From: Adiantum capillus-veneris
Lineage: Eukaryota > Streptophyta > Polypodiopsida > Polypodiales > Pteridaceae
Reading direction: 5' to 3'
Length of the DNA stretch: 64,000 nucleotides
Assembly: GCA_014529385.2 (NCBI GenBank)
Contig: CM043957.1
Span: forward strand, 64,228,003-64,292,002
Shown: positions 11,482 through 23,375 of the stretch, piece after piece
Layout: the number at the start of each line of letters is the position of its first letter
Position numbering within the stretch: position 1 is the first letter of the stretch
Translations under genes and position numbers: made by a program
The notes under the pieces: generated by a model
What the model was told of the DNA's origin: nothing
The model's input: only the letters and a program-made list of their open reading frames with translations
Databases searched by the model: none

Positions 11482-12792
11482 TGACATGGTACGATTAGCC
11501 TCTATGGAAAGACAGGTACCAAGAAGCTTTATAATATGGACACAAGGAAACGATTAGAGGAGATTTATGAAGATGAGGATGAGTCTAGTGATGAAGACTC
11601 TTTGACGTTGACTGATGAGGACAGTGATATCACTACCAGTAGTGATGAGGATGCTGATGTTGCATTTCTTTTGATGGACAAAGAAATCCAGGAGTTTGGT
11701 TTAGTTGCATTTGCGAATGAGGTTGAAGATGAAAGTGAAGGGCCTTATGAAGTGATTGAAGGACTGATGCAAACCAAGGTTGATTTGTCAAAGAAGCAGG
11801 AATTGATGACACAAATGATCAGTGGAGACCTCTCAGCTATGGAGAAGGATATATATTTGCACATGCTGGCTAGTTTTCCTGATTTTTTCATTACTTCATA
11901 TGAAGAGATCAGAGGGTTCAAGGGTGAAGAGATGCATATAGAGCTGAAAGAAGGTGCTAAGCCAGTGCGGAAAAGGCTAAGAAGGATGGGTCAAGAGCAA
12001 ATGGAAGCCTTGCGAGAAGAGGTGGACAAGTTGTTGAAGGCAGGGTTCATAGTCCCTGTGGAGACCACAGAATGGGTGAGTCCAGTTGTAGTCAGTCCAA
12101 AGAAGGATGGGAAGTGGAGAATTTGTGTAGATTTTAAACCCTTAAACTTAGCCACTAAGAAGAACCCATATCCTCTTCCATTCATCGATCAGAGCTTGGA
12201 TTCAGTGGCAGGTTATGAGAGGTACAGTGTGTGTGATGGTTTTTCAGGCTATTTTCAATTGAAGATTTCTCTTAAAGACCGCACAAAGACCACTTTTATT
12301 ACGCCATGGGGCTGCTCTTGCTACACAGTATTTCCATTTGGGTTGTCAAATGGACCTTCCTTCTATCAAGAGAGAGCAAATTGGGTGTTGGAACCATTCA
12401 TTGGTAGTTTTGTTAAAGCTTTTATGGATGACTTTTGTGTTTATAGCAGTAGGGCTGAACACCATGAGAAGCTGCAGATGGTATTGGCTCGATATGATGA
12501 ATGTGGATGACAACTAAATCCAAAGAAATGTCATCTAGCACAGCCAAGGGTGAAGTTATTGGGCCACATGGTGTCAGAAAATGGCATTGAGGCTGATCCA
12601 GATAAGGTTAAGTCTATTATTCTTCTTCCATCACCTACGAGTACGAAGCAATTGGCAACTTTTATACACAAAGTGAAGTACATGGCACGGTTTATTCCAT
12701 TGTCTTCCAGCTTCTTTATCCATTACAGCAAGTGGCAAAGCATGATCCATTGCAATGGGATGACAAGTGTGAAGAAGTGTTTCAAGAGGTGA
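11482..12792 (+). pseudogene. Gypsy E reverse transcriptase
   Basis: The frame continues from protease through an acidic linker (11550-11700), then RT: FIVPVETTEWVSPVVVSPKK, the finger motif WRICVDFKPLN, the PFGLSNGPSFYQ region, and FMDDFCVYSS near 12425, which is the FxDD catalytic motif. A TGA at 12508-12510 interrupts just before the NPKKC thumb motif, then the frame resumes with LLGHMVSENGIEADPDKV. A frameshift between about 12690 and 12731 moves the reading into the next frame. Confidence 0.88.
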
Positions 12793-13230
12793 AAGAGGTG
12801 TTAGGGGGGTTGTCAGCCATGCAGACTCCTGATTGGGAGAAAGTATTTTATGTAAATCCATCAGTAGGGGATGATGCCATTGGATCCATGCTATTGCAAA
12901 AGGGGAAGGGCAACCATTATATGAGGCCAGTGTATTGTGCAAGCTGAGTGAAGTTGGTAGTGGAGAGAAAGTTCTCGGAAGTAGAGCTAGTGATGGCTAG
13001 TGTAATATTTGCTTGTCGATGATTTCGTCAATACTTGCTACCACGACCTTTTGTTTTCTTGACGAGTTATGCCTTTTTGCCACAGTTAATTAATGGTACT
13101 AATATGTCGAATGTGGTGAAGAAATGGGTAATTGAGCTGCAAGAGTTTGAGTTCTCTTTTCTAGTGGAAGATAGTACAAGGGATACCCTAGCTGATTTGT
13201 TGACCTACAAGGAGAATCCCCTTATTGTTA
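12732..13230 (+). pseudogene. Gypsy E first RNase H (retroviral type)
   Basis: After the frameshift the frame reads LPLQQVAKHDPLQWDDKC, the usual RT-RNase H junction, then FYVNPSVGDDAIGSMLLQ, the first RNase H strand, and later WVIELQEFEFSFLVEDST with ADLLTY, the C-terminal signature. TGA codons at 12945-12947 (in PVYCAS-V) and near 13020 interrupt it. The domain removes RNA from RNA:DNA hybrids. The frame stays the same into the next ORF. Confidence 0.83.
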
Positions 13231-15077
13231 AGGAAGAGGTGGTGAGAAAGGTAGTTGAAGAAGCTCCACAGATCAGCAATGCACATGTGTTGTTCTTTGA
13301 TGGTTCATACAAAAAGAGCCATGATGCAGCTTCAGGCGGTATAGCACTTTATGATCCAGAGGGGAAGCTAGTATGCAAGAGAGGGTTCAAATTGGATGCT
13401 CATAGTAACAATGAGGCTGAATATGCTACTCTGGAAGCCGGATTACACATTTGTTTGAAGCATGGGGTTCGAAGGTTGAGCATAAAAGGTGATGCCTTGT
13501 TAGTGGTGAAGCAAGTGCTAGGTGTGTGGAAGAGCAAGAACACCTCATTGAAGGAAATGTGCTTCAGAATTAAAGGCCTGTTAAAAAAGTTCAAAGCATG
13601 GATCATCAGACACATTGAACGTGCTCTAAATGGAGAGGCACATGAAGCAGCTCAAGGCATGATTGGGGAGCTATTTGTGTTGAGGACCACTTTACCTCTT
13701 TATCATGGCCGGGAAAGTTTGGCTCAAGAAGAGGAGTTTTTCCTAACAGGAATCATTCCAAAGGAGATTCAGAAGTCTAAGAAGTATGGCTTTGTGCGTA
13801 GAGCATACAGGTACAAATTGATTGGTGATGTCTTATACATGAGAGGGACTGATCTCGTGTTGAGACGTGTACCTTGGCAGGAGGATCTTTACAGATTGTT
13901 GGAAGAGAATCATGAAGGCGCATGTGGTGGCCATTTTCCTCTAAAGATCACCTTGCATAAGATTTTGCAAGAGGGGTATGTATGGCCTAGTTTGCACAAG
14001 GACGTTCACCATTGGTGTAGGTCTTGCAATAGGTGTCAAGCATTTGGGAAGAGAGTGTTGAAGCCAGAGCTACGAAAAACCATTATGGTGTTTGATGTGT
14101 TTGAAAAGTGGGGGATTGATGCAATAGGCCCGTTACCTATCACAAGCAAGGGCAAAAGCTATATTTTGACGGCAGTGGACTATCTCTCTAGATGGGCAGA
14201 GGCTATAGCAGTAAAACAGATCACTACAAAGGATGTGGCAAAATTTTTGTATGATGAAATACGTTGCAAGTTTGGGGTGCCATTAGAGCTACTTTCAGAT
14301 AAGGGGCCAGGATTTAGAGCTAAACTGCTAGACTTCTTATGCACAAAAATGAAGATTAGGCACCAGTATACCACTCCTTATTACCCGCAGTGTAATGGCT
14401 TAAATGAAAGATTCAATGGTGAGTTGGTACAAATTCTTTCTAAAGTGACAGAGCACCAAGGAAAGAATTGGGATTTGGAATTGCCTAGTGCATTATGGGC
14501 TTACCGTACTTCGGTGAAGACAAGTACAGGGTTTACTCCATTTCATTTGGTGTATGGAAAGAAAGCACTATTGCCTATGGAAGTAGAGTTGCCTGCAGTC
14601 AAGATGTTAGAGAAGTTTCTTGGGCCACCTAGTGATGCATTTGAAGAGAGGCTCTTACAGCTACAAGAGGTTCAGCTGGATAGGATGAGTGCATTGGAAC
14701 ATTATGGGCAGATGCAAGATAGGGCTTTGGCAAAGATAAATGAAAAGGTCAAAAGTAAGGGTATCAAGAAACATGACTTGGTTTTACGCTACAACAGTAA
14801 GCTGGACAACACCTTCCAAAAGAAATTTCAAATTAAGAGGGAAGGCCCTTTCAAGGTGGTGGAGTGTTTTCCAAATGGCACATATCAGCTGGCTAACCTG
14901 GATGGTGTTCTACATAAGTCAAGGGTAAATGGATTGCGTCTTAAATTGTATCATGCTAGATTGATGATGGTGGAGAAAGATGAGCTGTCTGTGGATCAAG
15001 CAGTGTTGGTGAGGGATGAGGAGACCTGTGATGCGGCGAGTCTCATATCTCTCTTTGCTGCTGCTGATCATGAATGA
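13035..15077 (+). CDS. Gypsy E archaeal-type RNase H and integrase
   Basis: An intact 680-codon frame; the real protein starts upstream in pol, so the ATG is only the first after the last stop. Residues ~83-215 are a second RNase H: D in HVLFFDGSYKK, E in NNEAEYATLEAG, D in IKGDALLVVKQ. The expected fourth Asp is His in NGEAHEAA. Integrase follows: HHCC zinc site from ~292 (HEGACGGH to CRSCNRC), then D ~361 (WGIDAIGP), D ~421 (LLSDKGPGF) and E ~457 (NGLNERF), with D-x35-E. No chromodomain is seen. Integrase inserts the cDNA. Confidence 0.92.
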   Translation: MLPRPFVFLTSYAFLPQLINGTNMSNVVKKWVIELQEFEFSFLVEDSTRDTLADLLTYKENPLIVKEEVVRKVVEEAPQISNAHVLFFDGSYKKSHDAASGGIALYDPEGKLVCKRGFKLDAHSNNEAEYATLEAGLHICLKHGVRRLSIKGDALLVVKQVLGVWKSKNTSLKEMCFRIKGLLKKFKAWIIRHIERALNGEAHEAAQGMIGELFVLRTTLPLYHGRESLAQEEEFFLTGIIPKEIQKSKKYGFVRRAYRYKLIGDVLYMRGTDLVLRRVPWQEDLYRLLEENHEGACGGHFPLKITLHKILQEGYVWPSLHKDVHHWCRSCNRCQAFGKRVLKPELRKTIMVFDVFEKWGIDAIGPLPITSKGKSYILTAVDYLSRWAEAIAVKQITTKDVAKFLYDEIRCKFGVPLELLSDKGPGFRAKLLDFLCTKMKIRHQYTTPYYPQCNGLNERFNGELVQILSKVTEHQGKNWDLELPSALWAYRTSVKTSTGFTPFHLVYGKKALLPMEVELPAVKMLEKFLGPPSDAFEERLLQLQEVQLDRMSALEHYGQMQDRALAKINEKVKSKGIKKHDLVLRYNSKLDNTFQKKFQIKREGPFKVVECFPNGTYQLANLDGVLHKSRVNGLRLKLYHARLMMVEKDELSVDQAVLVRDEETCDAASLISLFAAADHE

Positions 15078-15083
15078 TCTAGC

Positions 15084-15105
15084 AGGCTAGGGGATGGGAA
15101 AATTA
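15084..15105 (+). promoter_or_regulatory. Polypurine tract of Gypsy E
   Basis: AGGCTAGGGGATGGGAAAA, a purine-rich run, stands directly before the 3' LTR. It primes plus-strand DNA synthesis in LTR retrotransposons. Confidence 0.75.
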
Positions 15106-16242
15106 TGTCAGGAGTTTTGTGGAGCAAGGGATTGCGCATATGTACAAATACATGCATGGTGCATCAAATAAAGAATTGCCCATTTTTCAGAGCCAGGTGG
15201 TTACGTGGGGCCCACATGTGTAAAGGTAGGACAGGGTGTACATAGTGCATCGATTTTCACTATTACTAGTACCACTGTGTTTTTTCTACAATAAGGAGGA
15301 GTTGGTAGCACGTATAACTTCTCGCAGAAGCTATCCGCGGGCCGACAACATGAGGTAAGCAGGTGCGTCAGATGGCATCGAGTGGCGTCAGGAGGTTGAA
15401 CGGGGTCAATACTTGCACGCGGAGAAGTATGGACACGACGTGGGTGTTTTCTTGTGATACTTATGCATAAAGGTCATCATGAGGATCACTTTTTGGGTCC
15501 ACTTCACCTGGTTGCGGGATGCATTATTTGGAAAAACTGAGTGCCAGGTGTCGGGATGATGCAAAAAGGTGACAACTATGCACTGCAAGGTCAGTTTTTG
15601 GCTTGTTCAGGGTCCGTTTGAGGTCATCTAAAAGGACAAGGGTTCCCAACTAATAAAGCTAAGTGTGGGAACTGAAAAAATAGAGAGAAGACCAGAAAAA
15701 ATGTGGAGAAGAGAGGAGGAACAGCCGCAGGTGTGTTTTTGGGGTTTTTGGAGCCTGTTTTGGCCATAAACTGCTCATCCGAGGACGGATTTGAGCACTT
15801 TGACATTTTAGACTGGGGTTTTGGGCTGTTCCGGACGCGATGGCACTGTCCATTTTGCCAAATTCCTCACTTTTTTTCTGTTGTTTTGGCTGTGTAAGTT
15901 TCTCCTATGAGCGAAGTTTCTGCTCCAGTTTGTGATTGTATCTGGCTTATTTTACCCATATTGTGTGAGCTATTTGCCCCATTGGTGTTGGACCAAGCTC
16001 ATTTGTATCTAGACATCAGAAATTCTCCTCTTTTGAGCTGAGTTTTTTGGGTGTGTGTGTGTGTGTTTGTGTGGAGTGGGCAAGTGGATAGTCTCTCTCC
16101 TCTCACTCCATAGGTGTGTTCCCTGTCTCGGCCAGGTGTGTTGTGTAAGTCGAGTGGTGCCCCATAGTGTGTGTGTGTATCTTCGCAAGAGTGTGTGTCG
16201 GGTTGTTCTAGAGGCGTTCTGTGTGTTTCCATCCCACTCACA
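15106..16242 (+). repeat. 3' LTR of Gypsy E
   Basis: It starts TGTCAGGAG, ends CCACTCACA, and pairs with 7539-8676. The flank ACGTG follows. The Copia A gag frame resumes about 20 bp downstream. Confidence 0.92.
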
Positions 16243-16261
16243 ACGTGCTTATCACTGAAGG

Positions 16262-17068
16262 ACCTATATTTGAAGATTGAAATGTTGCCTATACGGATTG
16301 GCAATGACGTGATGAAGCAGCTCGTCGGTATATTATTTTTGCTCTTACTGATTCCCTTTTGCTTGATATGTATGAATTGCCTACTTCCCACGAGGTATGG
16401 AAGTACCTTGTTGTAAACTTTCAGAAGAAATATGTTACAAAAATAATTTATTTGAGAGGGTTGCTTAACAAGTTACAATATGAAGTTAGTACTACCATGA
16501 TAGGACATATTGAATCTTTCAAATCTATTATTAATCAACTTACTGTTGCCGGTGACCCTGTTCCACAAAACAACTGATTACACTTCTTCTCCTCTTATGA
16601 TAACATTGTTACTATTGTCTCCAATAAAGATGGTTTGGATTTCGATCAAGTGTGCATGTCTTTAATTGAATACTCTCAACGTCAAGAACATCGTAATGCT
16701 GGTCATGATATAGCTATGATTTTAAAAGAGGAGACTGAGTCACAACAGATGGAACGTGCTTTTTATGCTCGAAGGTGTCCATTTCAACGAGAAAACCATA
16801 GAGGTGGCCGTCGCGGTAATGTTTTCTCTCGTCTCAAATTTCCTAATAAGCAATGTTCTTACTGCAACAGAAATGGTCATACTGAAGATGATTGTTGGGC
16901 ATGTCAATATGATGAAGAACACAATATTACCACGAAACAACCACGTTTATCTAAAGACTCTTCTTCTTCTTCTTGTGAATATTGTGGACGATCTGCTCAT
17001 CCCACTCATATGTGCTATAAGAGTCGATTCCACACAGATCGTAATAGAGAATATGCTACTGAATATTG
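16262..17068 (+). pseudogene. Copia A gag, C-terminal part
   Basis: Broken frames read RRYIIFALTDSLLLDMYELP, then VWKYL, LRGLLNKLQYEVSTTM and IGHIESFKSIINQL, the standard copia gag core. Next comes a CCHC knuckle, CSYCNRNGHTEDDC, near 16855, and a second Cys-rich site, CEYCGRSAHPTHMC, near 16975. Two knuckles in tandem are not rare in copia gag. A stop near 16575 and frame changes disable it. Confidence 0.82.
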
Positions 17069-17086
17069 AAACAATATTGTACTAAA

Positions 17087-17411
17087 AACAAGCTACGTCC
17101 TATGTTCAGTTGTTCCACATAGAATACTTCATGTACGTGATGGATCACTTTTTATTGTCGATTCTGGTGCTACAAAAAATATGACATATCAGTCTAAGTG
17201 GCTTCATAACTATCATCCACTACCAGTTCAATGTGTTGTTTATCTTGGTGATGATATAGCTTGTCAAGTAAAGGGTATTGGAGACTTATATCTTGGTACC
17301 TTATCTTCTTTTGCTCGAATTTTGCAAGGAGTATTATATTTACCAGATCTTCAAAGTAATCTTCTTTCAGCTACTAGACTTGTTGATCTTGGTCTGTTTT
17401 GTTGGATTTGA
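17087..17411 (+). pseudogene. Copia A aspartic protease
   Basis: LFIVDSGATKNMT carries the DSGA catalytic motif of copia proteases, followed by VVYLGDDIACQVKGIGDLYL and GVLYLPDLQSNLLSATRL, the usual C-terminal signature. It lies between gag and integrase as expected. The frame ends in TGA at 17411 in this segment. Confidence 0.83.
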
Positions 17412-17469
17412 TCATACCAAATGCCAAATTGAGAAAGATGGACAGACTATAGACACTGCTCCTTGAAAT

Positions 17470-18500
17470 GGTAATTTGTTTGAACTCTCTCTTAACGATG
17501 TTGTAGCAAATGTTGTTACTGCTCCAGGTGATCATGATTGCAAAGTATGGCATCATCGTTTTGTTCATACTAATTTCTCAAAACTCCTTGATCTTCAGCA
17601 TCGTGATCTTGTTCATGGCATGGATCTTAAAACCCATCCCCATATGGGAATCTATGAGTTTTTGTGCTCTTGGAAAACATAATCGTAAACCCTTTCCTCT
17701 TTCAAATACAACTCATTCTCATGACATATTGGATATTGTTCATACTGATATATGTGGACATTTCTATTGTTCATACTGATCACAATATTTCTATTTTGTT
17801 ACTTTCATTGATGATTTCTCACGGTATACGACTGTATTTCTACTTAGACAGAAATTTGAGGCCTTATCTGTTTTTAAACAATTTCACAAGGCTGCAAAAC
17901 TTCAAACCGATCGTCACCTTAAAAAACTTTGCAGTGTCAATGGAGGTGAATATGTTTCGCAAGAGTTTGTGAGTTACTGTGCTGACAGTGGAATTCATCA
18001 TGATTAACACACTATTCCAAATTCACCTCGATAGAACGGTGTTGCTGAACGAAAGAATCACACTATTCTCAATGTTGTAAGATGTATGCTGATTCATTCT
18101 GGTTTATCTCATGTTTTTTGGGTTGAAGCTACTTTGACAGCACTATTTATTCAGAATCATCTTTCTACTACTTTACCCTCTGGTAAGATACCCATCACAT
18201 CATGGACAGGTGACATTCCTTCTGTATCTCATTTTTGAACATTTGGATGCATTGCTTATATTCATATTCCGAAAGAAACACGAACAAATCTTGATGCTCT
18301 TGGTCTTAAAGTTATTTTGTTTGGATATTCAGACACTTCCAAAGGCTACAAATTCTATGACCCTTCCTCCAAGAAAGCAATTGTGGATCGTGATGTCACT
18401 TTTAACGAACAACTTATGGGAGGCTCATGGTCCATGGATGATTCTGATGATACTAAATCATTGCTTCAAGATTTCCATTTCTTTAAGATGATGAAATTCT
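17470..18500 (+). pseudogene. Copia A integrase
   Basis: The zinc-binding start reads KVWHHRFVHTNFSKLLDLQH. In shifted frames follow ILDIVHTDICG (first catalytic Asp), then FVTFIDDFSRYTTVFLL, then NGGEYVSQEF where the second Asp should precede NGG, then NGVAERKNHTILN with the catalytic Glu, then FGCIAYIHIPKETRTNLD and VILFGYSDTSKGYKFYDP. This is the complete copia integrase order with at least three frame breaks. Confidence 0.85.
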
Positions 18501-18649
18501 TCCTATAGAGCAACTTTCCTCTTCACAACCATCCATTCCGAATATTGCCAATGATGATATTGATATTTTTGTTGATCTACCTATTGATTTTGAACCTGTC
18601 TCATGTCATGTTTATGATGAAGATATTGTTGATAATGATTTCTCTACTT

Positions 18650-19621
18650 CTAAAGATCCCGTTACTTATGATGAAGCTATCTCTTCATCACAAAACGATC
18701 AATGGAAAGAGGCTATGGAAGCAGAGTATGATTCTGTTAAGTATGGAGCTTGATTTACCCTTGTAATTTTCTGTGGTAAAAGCGCACATTTGTAAGGCCC
18801 CCATTATGAGGAGAAGCCATCATGCGTGAATGAAAATCACTCACCGGAAACCAAAATTTTCACGGACAAGAATCAGGCGAAACTTTAAAGGCCTCGGGGG
18901 CGGAGGCACCTGAGACTTTTTTTTCGCCGGAATATTATGGCCGGACAGCGTCTGGAAAGTGGTCAGAAAACAACCGGTCGGTTGGCCGGGGGCTGGTAGT
19001 CAATGGCCGATGGCCGGTGGTCGGAAGTCAATGGCCGGTGGCCGATGGTCGGAAGTCAATGGCCGGTGGCCGGTGGCCGAATTCAAAAGCGGACTTGTCT
19101 TCTCAAGGGCGGCCACACATGGGCGGATTGCAGGGTCTGATTTGGACTTATTCGCACAAGGGCAGCTACACATGGTTGTCTCTCATAAGAGAGGGCAGCC
19201 CTTTTGGCCTATAAAAGGAGGCCATTTTTACACACATTTCATAGTGTGAAGTTGATGCAACAAGGTGAGTGTGAGGTGGTGAGAGTGAAGCAAGGCGGGA
19301 GCTCCATTAAGGGTATAATGCCTTTGTAAACTACTTCTTGTTTTGAAGTACTAAAGCCATTGAGTGGCTGCTTTTCCGTGGACGTAGCCCACATTGGGTG
19401 AACCACGTATATCGTGTGTACTCTCTCTCTCTCTCTCTCTCTACTCTATAATCTCGTGTATATAAATCTGTCTCTCTCCATTAAGTAATCTACTCAATTA
19501 TCTATTTAGCTACATCTTATTTCCTAACAGATTCTCTTATCTCTAAAGGTACGTGGATACTAACTGAACTACCCCTTGGTGGTACAGCTATTAAGAATAA
19601 GTGGCTATTTAATACAAAAGC
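18650..19621 (+). pseudogene. Copia A RT, N-terminal segment split by solo LTR X1
   Basis: Before 18734 the frame reads QNDQWKEAMEAEYDS; after X1 it resumes at 19530 with LISKGTWILTELPLGG and IKNKWLFNTK. Together these are the start of a copia RT. Removing X1 and one GATTC copy restores continuity, which supports the call that X1 is an insertion. It ends at 19621, where insertion Z begins. Confidence 0.88.
18735..19529 (+). repeat. Solo LTR X1 (Copia B family)
   Basis: It runs TGTTAAGTATGGAGC to TTTCCTAACA, 795 bp, with a perfect duplication GATTC at 18730-18734 and 19530-19534. It is the same family as 30639-31374 and the Copia B LTR at 46471-47230. TATAAAAG at 19210-19217 is a good TATA box. 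At 18990-19085 a ~29-bp GGCCGGTGG-type minisatellite is expanded here compared with the other copies. A CT run lies at 19420-19441. Solo LTRs form by recombination between the two LTRs of one element. Confidence 0.93.
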
Positions 19622-21544
19622 TGTAAGGTCTCTAACCCGACCGAAAAGAGCACCATTGTACCATGAAAAGATCATAATGGAAAAAGTTACTATTTTTAGC
19701 ACTTTTCCAAATTCTGTCAGTGCCATGATGTTTAGAATGTTATAAAGCTTCAAAATGTGAATTAATTTTTTTTTTGTGAAAAATTTCCAAAAATACCCGA
19801 CCCGTCTAGTTTTGATTGTCTCGAAAAACTGCACCCGTATCCCGAATTTAAAAAAATGATTTTTAAAACCCCGAGGGCTGCTAAATATGGCAGGTACTCG
19901 GACAGATACACTTTATTTAGAGCTTAGTATAGCAATTTACGGCATTATTCTGACTCGTATGGCCCGTTTTAGCCTAAAACCAAATTTTCCTAAAGTTGTA
20001 CGGGGAGGCACCGGGGCTCGAGGCTGTGTGGGAGCAGGTTCCAGGCCACTCAGAGCCCGCTTTAGTAGCTAGGGGACGCCCTCTTGTCTTTTGGGAGTTT
20101 TGGGAGAGTTTCCAAGCTTGAGAGAGAGTGTGTTGGACACTTGGTAGGCAGGAAACTAGACTTGCCATGCATGATGTGAGAGCTCACTTAGATGCTTATA
20201 ACAGCTAGGTTCGATTTTCAACTTGGAGGAGCCTATTTAAAGGTGTGCTCACACACACAAACACACACAGACACATGCTCACACACACACCCAGTACACA
20301 CACACACACACCTCGGGGAGGTGCTGCCGGTACAGACAGTTTTTGAAGGAGAAGCAAAGGAGGATAGTGTTGTTGAGTTCTCATCTTGAGAACTCATTTG
20401 GATCAGAAAATCGAGAGGATTTGAGTCCCTTATGAAGGTATTCATGATTTAATTTATGCTCTTCTATAATTCTCTTCATCATTCTCTTAATTCCTCGTCT
20501 ACTATGCTTAATCCTAGCTATAATTCTCAATATCTGCTCTCTAAATCTCCATAGCTATACTCCATTACATAATCATCATCCAATAGCTAATTATGCAGCC
20601 ATTCATCACTCTTAATCAATGATTAATACATGATTAGAAGAGATTTCTCTCTCTAGGCAGCATAGTAATTAATTGTCAAGCCGGTAATGATGTAGATTTG
20701 ATGAAATTCTTTCTTTTACCGCTCAATATTGTTGTAATTAAGTTAGATTCAATTTTCTCACACATTAAGATGTGATTAAGGCAAAATTAATCCATCATTA
20801 AGCCACTAGGAAGAGAATTTTCTCTCACCTATGCATGCGAAAATTTTGCATCTTTCTAATTGCACTAGGAAATTGATTGAGCTTGCTTAAATCATCTCTC
20901 TTGTAATTCAAGTAGTAAAATTTTCATATTCTTAATCATCTAATCCAAGTGATTAACTTTAGAGCCGGTTCACATAGTACAAGTAAAGTATTGTCCATAA
21001 AATTACTATGTCTCGAAGGAAAAATCTAACCCTCTTGCATAAGGAGGATTGTTCAATGATTCTAATCTATCATTTGGATTGTTATGATTCACTCGGACCT
21101 TACCTATTTTCTTCAAGTTTATCATTTAAAGTAGTGAGTATAAAATGGCACCAGTTAAGAGAACTCGCTTCGGTGGTGCCCACGACCGCGGGGCGGGAAC
21201 GAGCAATGTGAATGATAAAGGAAAAGCTCCCATGGACGAGCAAGCACTGGCCATCTCATGGGCCATTGACGAAGAAATGGAAGAGGAAGGTCACAATTGT
21301 ATTCAAGTTGTTTAATTTTACATTGCATACGATTAGCTAGGAATGAATATACCCCTTAACATGTTGGAGAAATCCGACGGAAATCTCGGCATTTGAATTC
21401 AATTGTATATTAAAGTTTAAGTAGGAAAGAATGGTTGATGGATATACTGTTTGCAATAGGAAAGAATGTCTGCTAGGGAAAATTTAGCTCGGCATGTTCA
21501 TTCTATTTCCAATGTTGAGCTAGTCATGAACCCCCTCTTGATCA

Positions 21545-21755
21545 TGAAGGGAGCAAAGCTAACCTCGAACCCCCGACGGCCTCTCAAACACCGGGGACCG
21601 AATGGTGCACCTCAAGCTTGTCATGGTAAAGCAAACAAGGGGCACCACCTAGCTTCAGCGGCTAGGACGCAAACAACACATCACCATAACAAAGTTTTCA
21701 TCCAAGAGAGATGGATGCTTGGGAGTAATGATGAAGAGGAAAGGGAATGAGATCA

Positions 21756-21817
<62 letters not shown>

Positions 21818-23130
21818 AGGGGGTATAGCGGCTTAGTACTTAGGCACCACAAAAGGATGGCGAATCCGCACACCCTTCACACATACACAAGCTCACTCCA
21901 AAAACAAGACTAGGTGGCGATTCCGCACACCTCACATGGGCAAAACATTGCAAGAAAACATAGTCACAAAACCTCAAGCTTTATTTAAAAAATAAGGCGA
22001 TGAAATGGGGAGCATAGGGTAGGGGAATGAGAAGGGAGAGAGTGGTAGAGCACATGGCGGATAGGTGGGAGTTGATGGCGAAGACTCGCACGAGGGTTAT
22101 GGCCATCATCCTTCATTTAGTTGCCCTTCATCTTCCATAGCCCAAGGGTGTAGAGATCATGCTCAAGACGAGCATGGTGATTGCGGTGATGGTGATGGTG
22201 TGGATGTGTGTGTGTGCACTAGGCACACACAGTGCATAGTGTACTCTTTGGTGATGTCGTGTGTGTCTTTAGTGTGATGGTGACCCCTCTTTATATAGGG
22301 GAGGAGAGGGGAGAAATTCTAGAATTTAGAAATGAAGAAATCATTATCTACATAGGCCATGTGACTGTGGGCCCCACTTGTCTGGCTGTGTGTATATGTG
22401 CCAGAATAGCAGTCTCATGAGAGAGAGACTAAGAGAGAGAGATGGGTTGATGAAAAAAAGTGAGAGGTGACATGGAGAATAAAGTAATTACAAGAGGGGA
22501 GAGAGGGGAGTGTGTTCAGAGGTGAATCTGTGTACAGATGTGTGTGAACACAAGAAAAATCAGGTAACCACCGGGTGGGGATGGGCCTATGGGCACCTTT
22601 TTCAGTGTAACTGAGTGTGTGTGAGTGTGGGGGAGGTTATTTAGCTACAAGACAAGAAACATGGCGCCCTTTAGATAGAGAGGGGGGTATTTGGGTCATG
22701 GGATATGATAGGAGAGAGAAAGGGGGGATGGGGTATACTATTTTGGAAGATAGCATAAGTTGCATGTGAGTTAGGGTGCATTATTGGTAAGTTATAATGC
22801 ATTATTGGTGAGAGGTGGGGTAGCTTGAGGGGAGATAGAAAGGAGAAAGGACAAGGGGAAGAGAGAGGGGGTTGACCTTTTGAGTGGAGGAGAGGAAAAG
22901 GGACACAGGGCGGGGCAACAGTGAAGAAAAAGGAGGCAAAGTGGGGATGGGCTGCCCCGCAGGCATGAGGTGGCCTATTTTACCTTTCTCATATATTTAC
23001 ATAATCATACTTTATTTTTTCTTACTTTTTTCCAATGCCTTTTATCACTCCCTCCCTAAGAGGAGGTTTCCATGGGGTGGGGACGAGAGAAGAGGGGTAT
23101 GGGAGCTTGGCTTGTGAAAAGCCCCCATCA
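21545..23130 (-). repeat. 3' LTR of element Y
   Basis: On the plus strand it starts TGAAGGGAGC and ends GCCCCCATCA. A long GA run lies at about 21753-21812. The minus strand has a TATA box, CTATATAAAG, at 22289-22298. GT-rich and GA-rich segments fill the rest. The minus-strand polypurine tract AAAAGGGAAGGGC lies next to it at about 23134-23150. Confidence 0.88.
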
Positions 23131-23375
23131 TTAGCCCTTCCCTTTTGGCTACAGGCATTCATGTCTCTAGCTCTGTTTCTTCTTCCGCTTAGCTGTAGGA
23201 TCCGATATCGAGTTGCCTTCTGAACTAGCCATTCCATTTGGCCATTGGTGAGATTTCGGGGATATTCATGAATCTGTAACAGGTCCGAGTGATAAATTGT
23301 TCCTTGGAATAGTGTCGGTTGATTAAAGGGGAAGCCCATGGCTTCGAGAACTTTGTGCCAATGTCCTCCTGGATC

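Larger units (their letters stand above)
7539..16242 (+). mobile_element. Gypsy E: full-length Ty3/gypsy element with dual RNase H
   Basis: LTRs of 1138 and 1137 bp flank a complete set of domains: gag, protease, RT, RNase H, archaeal-type RNase H, integrase. The second RNase H before integrase is the mark of the Tat/Ogre-like branch. It sits inside Copia A gag. The target duplication is ACGT, perhaps AACGT. The LTRs differ by a few percent by eye, so the insertion is not recent. Pol is broken by TGA stops and one frameshift near 12.7 kb. Confidence 0.93.

Noticed and set aside
21144-21317. Gag start of insertion Z (MAPVKRTRFGGAHDRG)
   Set aside because: Only 57 codons with no gag core after it; kept as a remark within Z.
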